Origin: Ettlia oleoabundans
Lineage: Eukaryota; Chlorophyta; Chlorophyceae; Chlamydomonadales
Direction: 5' to 3'
Assembly: GCA_019693395.1 (NCBI GenBank)
Contig: JAAMXP010002008.1
Span: 1 to 14,915, forward strand
Length of the DNA: 14,915 bases
Positions 8,214 through 14,915 of the stretch are shown piece by piece. The first letter of the stretch is position 1; each line of letters begins with the position of its first letter. The notes beneath the pieces are model-generated. The model was not told where the DNA came from. It did not search any database and saw only the letters and a program-made list of their open reading frames with translations. The translations under genes were made by a program, and so were the position numbers.

Positions 8214-10767
8214 ATGTCGCATCAAGACTGTAGGTAAGGGGGCGCATGCTGCCACAAGCAGCCGGTTTTCCATCACTCGGCTGGCTAGCGTGTGTCAAGC
8301 AGCGGACGTTAGATTGGGCATGCAGTGGTTGGCAAGCATCAGCAGCAGGGAGCGATGAGCAGGGCGCTGCTTGCCTGTCGTATGTGGCGGTGGGCGGTGA
8401 GCGGCGGCAGCGGCTGTGCGGGGCTCTCGCCCAGTTGGTGAGTCCCAGCGTGGTCCCATTGCTTCATTGTCCTGGTTTATCCCTGACGCTGTAAATTCAC
8501 AAACGAATTTGTGCGGCAGGTTTTACGAGGCCAAATTTCCGGAGGTGGACGATGTGGTGATGGTGCAGGTGCATGCTCCCACCCTCCTCCACCGCAGCAC
8601 GCAAAAAGGCTGCCTGCACTGCGCTGTTCAGCACATCACACATATGTTTGGTGGCAGTGACTCGGAATGTAATCTTAATCAGCTGCCAGCTGCACGATTG
8701 CTGCCCACCCTTTGCCAGCACCCAGTCGTGGAATGCCCAACCAAACAAACCCACCCCTCTTCATTGCTCGCGCCCCTTAGGTGCGCTCCATCGCTGAAAT
8801 GGGCGCCTACGTGTCGCTGCTGGAGTATGGCGGCATTGAGGGCATGATCCTGCTGTCTGAGCTGAGCCGGCGGCGCATCCGCTCGGTGCAAAAGCTGATC
8901 AAGGTGGGGCGGCAGGAGCCGGTGATGGTGCTGCGTGTGGACAAGGAGAAGGGCTACATCGACCTGTCCAAGCGCCGTGTGGCACCAGAGGACGTGGCGG
9001 TGAGTCAGTTTGGCTGTTTGACTGTTATGATGGTGTGGGGTGCACTGGGGCAGACAGCAAGTCAGCAGCTGGAACAGTTGGGAGGGGGCAGCCGGGCAAG
9101 GCATGTTGGTGGATAAGGCGGTGGGGCACTGCTGTTGTTCCCGTGCCGGTTGTCCGGTGGGGTGAAGTATGTAGAATTGCTGGAGAGCACTGCCAGCAAA
9201 GTGTTCGCCATCTGAGGAGGCTCCTCTGCATTTTTTGCCATCCAGCCAACCAATTTGGCAGCATTCCGCCGTTGCCCTGCCGCTGGTGCTGCTAATGCTT
9301 CCTTTCCCTAGGTTGTATCGACCGCAGAAGTGCGAGGACCGGTTTGCCAAGAGCAAGATGGTGCACAGCATCATGCGACACGTGGCTGAGACCACGGGGT
9401 GCAACCTTGAGCAGCTGTATGCCGATGTGGCTTGGCCGCTGTATCGCATGTATGGCCACGCATACAACGCCTTTGCCACCATGGTCACAGGTGCGTATGT
9501 GAGATACAAGGGCAGGGCGCAAAGGCACCAGCCATCTGGCAGCCTGGATCAGAGCTTGGGAGCAAGAGCTGGCCTGCCCCATTGCTCCTTGCCTGCAGCC
9601 CTGACGGCAGCTGTGGCCTGCCCTGCCGTTTCTTTGCCTGCCTTTTGCAGACGCCGAGGCTGAGGCTGTGTTCCAGCGCCTGATAGATGAGGTGCACGGC
9701 GGTCAGGTGCCAGAGGTGCTGACGCAGGCGGTCAGGGACGGCATCCTGGTCAACGTCAGGTGTGTGGGTGGCGAGGGTGGCTGGCTGCCGATGGAAGGGA
9801 GAGGCCGCCAGCACGCTGCAGTGTTGGGAAGCTGCCAGCGCTGTGCTGTTTCTGTGGCATCATGTGGAGCATTACTTGATTGCAGCGCTTGTCGCTGCCG
9901 CTGCCGCACTTCCCTCGCTGTGCTGAATTTTCAACGCCCCCATCCTCAATGCTCGATGCTGTCGTTGCGTGCGCGCGGCTGGGGTTGGGTGCAGGCGGCG
10001 ACTGACGCCGCAGCCCATCAAGATCCGCGCTGACGTGGAGATGACTTGCTTTGACTACGACGGCGTGGAGAAGATCAAGGAGGCGATGAGGGTGGCTCAG
10101 GGCTGCGGCAGCGAGGCCTGCCCCGTCAGCATGAAGCTGGTGGCGGCACCTCGCTACGTGCTCACCACGCAGACGCTGGATAAGGCGCAGGTGCGGTTGG
10201 ACATGGCGCCGGCTGGCTGGGCACAGATCTTGGCTGGGCTTGCGCCTGGAGGGTTCCATATCGGGTGATTGATTCAAGCTGCTGGTGGTCTCTGCCTCAG
10301 AACCTCTGTGCAGTTGCCCCACTGATTGAATTTGTCTGGTTTCTGCCCAATCTTGATTTTTGGGCAGGGTATCGAGGTGTTGAACCGTGCGGTAGATGCG
10401 TGCAAGTCCAGCATAGAGGCGGCCAAGGGGCGCATGGTGGTCAAGGAGGCGGCGCGGGCGGTTAGCGAGAAGGAGGAGCGCGCGCTTGAAGAGGAGCTGC
10501 AGGTGGGTTGTCAGCCAGCGGCAGCAGCAGGCTTACGAGAACATTACAGTTGGGGCTGCCACACCAGACCAGAATGGGTCATTTGCGGCTGCCTACGGCG
10601 GCGGTTTGCCGTGCTCAACTGGCTCAGGTAATCGTGCGAATGTTGCTGCCTTGTTGCAGGCGGCTGAGGCGGCCAATCGGGAGGTGTCCGGCGACACGGA
10701 TGAGGACGAGGAGTTTGAGGAGGGCATGGACGTGGACGTGGATGCCGGCCCCGCGCTCGCCGTGTGA
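8214..10767 (+). CDS. EIF2S1: Translation initiation factor eIF2 subunit alpha
   Basis: eIF2 alpha is the regulatory subunit of the GTPase that delivers initiator Met-tRNA to the 40S ribosome. Eight exons (8214-8233, 8520-8568, 8781-8999, 9328-9490, 9651-9759, 9995-10190, 10368-10502, 10660-10767) encode 332 residues. The first coding exon is only 20 bases (MSHQDC plus AG of Arg7); it restores the conserved [17 protein letters not shown] start, which supports the ATG. The S1 fold follows ([16 protein letters not shown]), then the loop [12 protein letters not shown]. Ser52 counting Met is the classical Ser51 kinase site, so GCN2-type control is possible. Then come [14 protein letters not shown], the helical domain ([20 protein letters not shown]), [13 protein letters not shown] and an acidic tail, [17 protein letters not shown]. 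All introns are GT-AG and in phase. Confidence 0.97.
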
Positions 10768-11038
10768 GCGGCGGCGGCCGGAGACTGGCTGGCGGCGGCA
10801 GCGGCAGACTGGGCAAGGGCGCTCACCCTTTCCGGCGGCTGGTCCCGGTGCAGGCTAATTGTTTTTTGCTCGTTTCTCGTGCTGCTGCTGCGCGCAAAGA
10901 CTTGTAACTCTCGGGAAATCGGGGTGAGCTTGATCCAGGGATCCAGGCTGAGGACCTAATCGAGCTCACATGGGCGCGTGTTGCTCACACTGTAGGCCGC
11001 TCGCTGTCCCCTGGTCGCCTCTCACTCGCACAGACACC
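10768..11038. promoter_or_regulatory. eIF2 alpha 3' UTR and psbW promoter/5' UTR
   Basis: This short tandem spacer contains the eIF2 alpha poly(A) signal, then about 130 bases that must carry the psbW promoter and leader. No light-responsive or TATA-like element is clear enough to call. Confidence 0.5.
10903..10907 (+). terminator. TGTAA polyadenylation signal of eIF2 alpha
   Basis: TGTAA lies 136 bases after the stop codon ending at 10767, directly after a T-rich stretch and a short CTG run. Confidence 0.65.
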
Positions 11039-11959
11039 ATGCAGACCGTGTGCGCGTCCACCACCTTCAGCCGCGTGGCCCTGGCCAGTGAGTGTCGCCC
11101 CACCCGCCCGACTGCAGCTTGCAGGCCCCGTGAACCCCTGAATGCTCGCTCGGGAATCGACCAACGCTAACGCTGTTCTGTTTCGCTGCTGCAGAGCCCC
11201 AGGCCACCCGCACCGTGGCGGGTAAGCCCAACGCTGCCTTGCTTGCCTTTTGGCGCCCCTGCCGGCGGGCCGGGTGGGCTTTCTGCCTGGCATTGGGGGC
11301 GTGGCGACTGACCGACGTAGCCCAGCTTCCCGATCGCCCCTTGGTTTGCTGCCGCCGCTTGACGCATATCCATCGCACCCGCTTGTGTGCCCGCCCCCCC
11401 CCCCCCTGCCTGCGTGCCTGCAGCCCGCGCCGTGGTGTGCCGCGCGCAGCAGCAGAACGCCGCCGCCAAGGCCGCAGCAGCTGCAGTGTCCCTGCCAGCC
11501 CTGCTGGCGGCGAGCCCTGCCCTTGCGCTGGTCGACGACCGCCTCAACGGCGACGGCACCGGCCTGATCTTTGGCATCAACGACCCCACCCTGTTCTGGG
11601 TGATGGCGGCTGTGTTCACCACCGTGTGGGCCACGTACTACGTGTCCACACGCGACGTTGACGGCGGCGACAATGTGAGCGAGAGAACGCTTTGGTTGCA
11701 AGTGCCTGGTTGTTGTTTGCTTCAGGGCTATTGTTTAAGGGGGGCAAGGGGCAGCCTGGTGCAGTGCATGCAGCAGGGGTGGATGCAGCAGCAGCAGTGA
11801 CAGCATCAGCAGTGGCAGCAGCAGCAGCACAGTGCCGGGCGGGCGGCGGCTGCTGACCAAGGGGCGTCTGGGGCTTGTTTGGGCGTGTTTTGCTGGTGAC
11901 CTGAGCTTGCTTACTGGTTGTTGTGCTTGCAGGACGATTCCTTTGGGCTAGGCCTGTGA
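11039..11959 (+). CDS. psbW: Photosystem II subunit PsbW precursor, chloroplast thylakoid
   Basis: PsbW is a small nuclear-encoded thylakoid membrane protein that stabilises photosystem II dimers and supercomplexes. Exons 11039-11087, 11195-11221, 11424-11674 and 11933-11959 give a 117-residue precursor. Residues 1 to about 35 form a stromal-type transit peptide (no acidic residues; ends AVVCRA). An Ala-rich hydrophobic segment ending SPALA at residue 60 is the thylakoid-transfer domain. Cleavage before Leu61 would give a 57-residue mature protein: the lumenal stretch LVDDRLNGDGTGLIFGINDP matches the LVDER...GTGLPFG signature of PsbW, then one membrane helix (about 82-98), then an acidic stromal tail ending DDSFGLGL. 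Two exons are only 27 bases. All introns are GT-AG; the second has a 13-C run in its pyrimidine tract. The last exon and 3' UTR recur in degenerate form downstream. Confidence 0.95.
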
Positions 11960-12133
11960 GAAAGCGAAATTTTTTGGGGTCCTGCTTTGTGCCCCTCCCG
12001 TCCCTCCCCAACATCAGGTGGCGGCAGCGGCGGCGCAGCCTGACTGCCTGCAGCCGCCCCTTGTATCATCCACATCTTTGAACCCTGAGAAGATCAATGC
12101 CCCTTTTTATAAATTGTAACAGTTCAATCATCC
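11933..12133 (+). repeat. Direct repeat copy 1: psbW last exon plus 3' UTR
   Basis: This is the functional copy, covering the last psbW exon (11933-11959) and its 3' UTR to the ATCATCC motif after the poly(A) signal. It matches 12282-12496 closely, sharing CAGCCTGACTGCCTGCAGCC, CCCTTGTATCATCCA and CTTTGAACCCTGAGAA. Confidence 0.85.
12115..12119 (+). terminator. TGTAA polyadenylation signal of psbW
   Basis: TGTAA lies 156 bases after the psbW stop, following TATAAAT. In the downstream duplicate the matching bases are CGTAA (12478-12482), so only this copy keeps the consensus. Confidence 0.7.
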
Positions 12134-12281
12134 GTTGAAGCACAAGCGGTTGAGAGAAACGGGGCTGGGAGGCAGCGGTGAAGGGGGGGTGGCTGAAGGG
12201 AAGGTGGTAGAGAGGGAGGGGGGCCGCTTGAAGTGGGCATCATGGGTGCTGGATGCAAGGCAGAGAAGCAAAGCGAGGCAG
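12134..12281. other. Unique spacer between the two psbW-tail copies
   Basis: About 150 bases, purine- and G-rich on the plus strand, with no clear resemblance to any part of psbW and no coding potential I can support. Confidence 0.5.
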
Positions 12282-12496
12282 GGGACGACAGTGAGCCTTG
12301 GTCTAGAGCTTTGAGCAGCTGTGAAATTTTTGGGGGCCCTGCTTTGCGCCCCTCCCGTCCCTCTCCATCCAACATCAGTTGGCGCCGGCGGCGGCGGCGC
12401 AGCCTGACTGCCTGCAGCCGTCCCTTGTATCATCCATCTTTGAACCCTGAGAACATCAATGTCCCCCTTTTATAGCTCGTAACAGCTCTATCATCC
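12282..12496 (+). pseudogene. Degenerate duplicate of the psbW terminal exon and 3' UTR
   Basis: About 170 bases from GAAATTTTTGGGG to ATCATCC align along their length with the psbW 3' UTR, with scattered substitutions and small indels. Just before them, from the AG at 12280-12281, the frame entered from psbW exon 3 reads GTTVSLGLEL then TGA. Its last six codons line up with the true C-terminus: SLGLEL against SFGLGL. So the duplication includes the last coding exon. The region before its AG is purine-rich and makes a poor acceptor, and the poly(A) signal is mutated to CGTAA. It is most likely a relic, with possible use as an alternative last exon. Confidence 0.7.
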
Positions 12497-12507
12497 CTGG
12501 GCTGTGC

Positions 12508-12543
12508 AGGCTTCAGGGCAGGCTTCAGGGTAGGCTTCAGTGC
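12508..12543. repeat. Three tandem 12-bp units
   Basis: Three consecutive units of 12 bases, each starting AGGCTTCAG (12508-12519, 12520-12531, 12532-12543), directly after the second psbW-tail copy. The third unit diverges at its last bases. It may mark slippage at the edge of the duplicated block. Confidence 0.8.
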
Positions 12544-12799
12544 AGCAAGCAAACCCTGACAGGTAGGAGCTGGCAGGGTTGGGAAACCTCAAGCGCAGCA
12601 GCCTTATGGCTGTCGCTCCCCATCAGCACCTGCCAGCTCACCCTCCTTGCGAATGGCATCTGGGCTACATTCATTTAAGTGTGTTGACGTTAGCTCAGCT
12701 AGCACAGATGCAAGGCAATCATAGCATGTGAAGGGTACCAAGGTTTGATTCAAGCATAAGGCAAAAGTGCAAGCACATATGGCATAAGGCTCGTTTTCA
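12544..12799. other. Intergenic stretch with weak pol III-like boxes
   Basis: This stretch is less GC-rich than its surroundings. TAGCTCAGCTAG at 12691-12702 resembles a tRNA A box, and GGTTTGATTCA at 12742-12752 resembles a B box (consensus GGTTCGANNCC), 51 bases apart start to start. No cloverleaf forms: the D and T stems do not pair. It could be a decayed tRNA-derived SINE or chance. A 76-codon minus-strand frame (12834-12604) shows no family similarity, opens at a TTG and is not called. Confidence 0.3.
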
Positions 12800-12960
12800 A
12801 GCACGGAGGCAAAATTGTGTATTGCATGTCTCAAGCTAAAGGGTAACCACTGTTAGGGCTCAGGGCATCAAGAGTCATCAGAGCTGCAGCTCGCCGTCAG
12901 CTCCCAACAGTGGTTACCCTTTAGCTTGAGACATGCAATACACAATTTTGCCTCCGTGCT
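12800..12960. repeat. Perfect 55-bp inverted repeat (foldback) with 51-nt spacer
   Basis: The left arm 12800-12854 (AGCACGGAGGCAAAATTGTG...) is the exact reverse complement of the right arm 12906-12960, with no mismatch over 55 bp. The spacer 12855-12905 contains its own 12-bp palindrome, GAGCTGCAGCTC. Outside the arms the similarity stops at once. Transcribed on either strand it would form a long hairpin. It starts 71 bases downstream of the minus-strand ORF's stop codon. It could be a recent foldback insertion, a template-switch inverted duplication, a small-RNA precursor or an assembly artefact. Confidence 0.95.
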
Positions 12961-13031
12961 GCAGGCCGCAGTTTTGCTCACTGACTGACTGCAAACTTAA
13001 AGCGGAAGCACGAGTGGCAGCCAGCACCAGC

Positions 13032-14339
13032 TCACCCCAGCTGCTGCCGCGGCCGCCCCCTGCGGCTCCCCTCCTCCGCCCTCAGAAAGTCGCTGTCGCT
13101 ACTGCTCTCTGCGCCTCCCTCCTTGCTGCTGCCAGCCACCGCGGCAGCTGCTGCCGTCACTGCTGCGGCCGCCGCCTGTACCGCCACCACCTCCTCCTCG
13201 CTGTCGCTGCTCCAGCCGGCGTCGCTGCTGGTATCCTGCTGCTGCTGCTGCTGCCGCTGCTCCTCGCTGTCGCTGCCCCGGCCGGCGTCGTTGTCAGCTG
13301 CCCCAGCCGCCGCTGCAGCAGCCTGCTCTGCCGCCCGCTCTGCTGCCACCACCTGCACCAGCGCTGCCACCGACTCTGCCGCCGCCTGCACCACCTCAGC
13401 CGTCACGGCCTGCTTGGCCCAGATCAGATGGCCGCCGTGTTTGGCGTTGAGCGTGACGGCAAGGGAGGTTGTGTTCAGGCCAAATACGGGCCCCGCCGCC
13501 CGCATGGCAAACTTCTTGTGCAGCCCCCGCGCCTGCTCCGGGACCAAGTGCAGGAAAAGGGCTGCATAGGTGGCCGGCGCCGTGCGTTTGCTGCGCCCCG
13601 CCGAGCCCTGGAAGCCGGTGAAGGCGGCGGGCAGCGGCAGGGTGGCCGCCACATGCACCACCCTGCGCGCCATGGGCAGCGTCAGCCGCCTGGCTGCCAC
13701 CAGCGCTGCCAGCTTGCTGGACAGCACCTCCACCGTCTCACACAGCCAGCCGTCCGCCGCCTCCCTGTCCTCCGCCGCCACCGCCGCCACTGCTGACTCT
13801 GACACGGCGCCAAACCGCCGCAGCGCCGCCGCCTGGGGTGAGGGGTCCACAGGCAGCATGTCGTACCGTGTATATCTGAACCGGCCGAAACGGCACTGGT
13901 ACTTGGCGGCGCTCAGCCCCGCACCCTCCACCATCTCCACAGCCTTGGCCAGGCTCATGCCGGGGGTGTGGTAGGTGAGCTGCACAGCCGCCGCACCCTC
14001 CGACTGGGGCAGTGCGCCGCCCTTGCCGGCCAAGAAGGTGTCGTAGTACGACTGCAGTGCGGGTATGGCGGGGAACTGCTGGGCTGCCTCTGCAGAGTAC
14101 CACGCCATCACCTGGTACACGTTGTACTGCAGCTGGTCAGCCTGCGCCACTGCCGAGCAATAGTTTGCCGCTGCCTCGCTCAGCCCGCCCGCCAGCTGCT
14201 GGACCTGCTGCACCACCAGGCCCTGCGCCTGGATGTACTGCTGGGGGCCCCTGAGGTGCACGCCGCACTGCTTGCTGGCAGCTGCCAGTGCCAGCCCGCC
14301 ATTGAAGTGCAGGACCAGCTTGCCGGCCAAGGTGCCGCC
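13032..14339 (-). CDS. Unrecognised Ala/Gln-rich protein, 5' end undefined
   Basis: A single open stretch of 435 codons runs from a good acceptor (ggtgcag before GGC at 14339) to TGA at 13034-13032. I recognise no family. The first 320 residues or so look like an ordinary globular, mainly helical protein with aromatic and Cys positions: VYQVMAWYSAEAAQQF, YQCRFGRFRYTRYDMLPV, GLNTTSLAVTLNAKHGGH. The last 110 or so are low complexity: Ala runs, a Gln run, and two acidic Ser/Asp/Glu repeats (DAGRGSDSEE, DAGWSSDSEE). No ATG precedes the conserved-looking part in frame. Upstream the frame stays open only to a TGA near 14396, so a 5' exon must be joined or the gene is broken. The stop lies inside a GTGAGC donor sequence (GG|GTGAGC), so coding may continue by splicing. 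GC-rich codon use agrees with a real gene. Confidence 0.6.
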   Translation of the reverse strand, partial: GGTLAGKLVLHFNGGLALAAASKQCGVHLRGPQQYIQAQGLVVQQVQQLAGGLSEAAANYCSAVAQADQLQYNVYQVMAWYSAEAAQQFPAIPALQSYYDTFLAGKGGALPQSEGAAAVQLTYHTPGMSLAKAVEMVEGAGLSAAKYQCRFGRFRYTRYDMLPVDPSPQAAALRRFGAVSESAVAAVAAEDREAADGWLCETVEVLSSKLAALVAARRLTLPMARRVVHVAATLPLPAAFTGFQGSAGRSKRTAPATYAALFLHLVPEQARGLHKKFAMRAAGPVFGLNTTSLAVTLNAKHGGHLIWAKQAVTAEVVQAAAESVAALVQVVAAERAAEQAAAAAAGAADNDAGRGSDSEEQRQQQQQQDTSSDAGWSSDSEEEVVAVQAAAAAVTAAAAAVAGSSKEGGAESSSDSDFLRAEEGSRRGRPRQQLG

Positions 14340-14915
14340 CTGCACCACGCCCAGAGGCAGTTTCAAGCAACAACAGGCAGTGGTACCGGGTAAACTTCAA
14401 GGGCTGGCTGGATGGGCTCAAGCCGCGAGGGCGCACAGCAAGCACAGGCATGGAAGGGAGTCGGGTGTTGAGGAAGAGGGGCAAAGCCTAGAGGAAGGAG
14501 CACGGGCAAGTGGGTGCTGAGCAGGCAGGCGGGCAGGTTAGCAGGTGGATGATCTAGGGCAGGGCTACAGCGCTACAATTAGCTACCTACACTTTTATGG
14601 CAAGATGGCAGTCAACACTGCCTGGGCTGCTGGGCTTACCCCGCTATGCCTGGGGTTCAAGCATGGGCCTGTCGGGTGCCGTAATCCTCGCAGTTCGCTC
14701 CGACTTTGTCACACTAGGGCTGCAACCACCTCCTGCAGAGGGCAGAGCGCCAAATAGAGCGCTAGCAAGGAGCACGGCAAAGGAGGGCCCGGTTATGGGC
14801 CCCGATAAAGACGGGTCAGGCACCGACATCTACGAAAGCTGGCAAAGATGAGGGTTTGCGCAGTTGCAAGCCAACCAAGGCGCGTTTGGCTGCCCCATGG
14901 GGAGCCCGCCAGCTC
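14340..14915. other. Right-edge region upstream of the unrecognised gene
   Basis: About 575 bases with no exon I can support. They should contain the 5' exon(s), intron and promoter of the minus-strand gene. The minus strand has a 61-codon frame (14829-14644, starting MSVPDPSLSG), but no donor in it joins the 14339 acceptor in phase. Near 14787-14803 a GGGCCC-rich near-palindrome is visible. No mobile-element ends or RNA gene were seen. Confidence 0.35.

Noticed and set aside
11767..11830. Possible CRISPR-like or structured repeat in psbW intron 3
   Set aside because: It is an imperfect trinucleotide repeat with no repeat-spacer pattern, in a eukaryotic intron.
12604..12834. 76-codon Cys-rich minus-strand frame beside the inverted repeat
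   Set aside because: It begins with a non-ATG codon inside the left arm, has no recognisable similarity and has no clear splice partner.
12933..13796. 287-codon plus-strand open frame across the inverted repeat and gene 7
   Set aside because: It opens inside the repeat arm and runs antisense to the better minus-strand frame. Its Cys/Leu/Arg-rich product is typical of a GC-rich shadow frame.

Overview
The window is nuclear DNA of a photosynthetic green alga, most likely a Chlorella-like trebouxiophyte. Three things point there. The genes are split by many short GT-AG introns with CAG-type acceptors. TGTAA polyadenylation signals, the green-algal type, lie downstream of several stop codons. 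A nuclear PsbW precursor with a bipartite chloroplast/thylakoid presequence is present. The genus assignment is inference. All gene models below were built by hand, joining exons on splice signals, reading phase and protein-family similarity; each complete model closes to a whole number of codons.

Layout, left to right. (1) 100-2669, minus strand: the 5' seven exons of an XRN-type 5'-3' exoribonuclease, running off the left edge. (2) 3069-3796, plus: a compact NF-YB (CCAAT-binding, histone-fold) subunit, divergent from XRN across a ~400 bp shared upstream region with a CCAAT box. (3) 4467-5946, minus: a membrane-anchored coiled-coil protein resembling plant RGS1-HXK1-interacting protein 1, convergent with NF-YB, with an apparent GC-AG first intron. 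(4) 6124-7798, plus: a HAD-superfamily phosphatase-like hydrolase with a probable organelle presequence, divergent from gene 3 over less than 200 bp. (5) 8214-10767, plus: translation initiation factor eIF2 alpha with its regulatory serine conserved. (6) 11039-11959, plus: photosystem II subunit PsbW. (7) 13032-14339, minus: a large exon of an unrecognised Ala/Gln-rich protein with no visible start codon.

The first six are ordinary core eukaryotic or plastid genes: RNA decay, transcription, signalling/membrane, metabolite phosphatase, translation and photosynthesis. They have no evident shared pathway, as is normal for a compact algal chromosome. The unusual part is 11930-13035. It holds a duplicated copy of the psbW last exon plus 3' UTR, with the second poly(A) signal mutated. 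It also holds three 12-bp tandem repeats, weak pol III-like boxes, and a perfect 55-bp inverted repeat with a 51-nt spacer just downstream of (and possibly spliced into) gene 7. I see no CRISPR array, rRNA, true tRNA or intact transposon.
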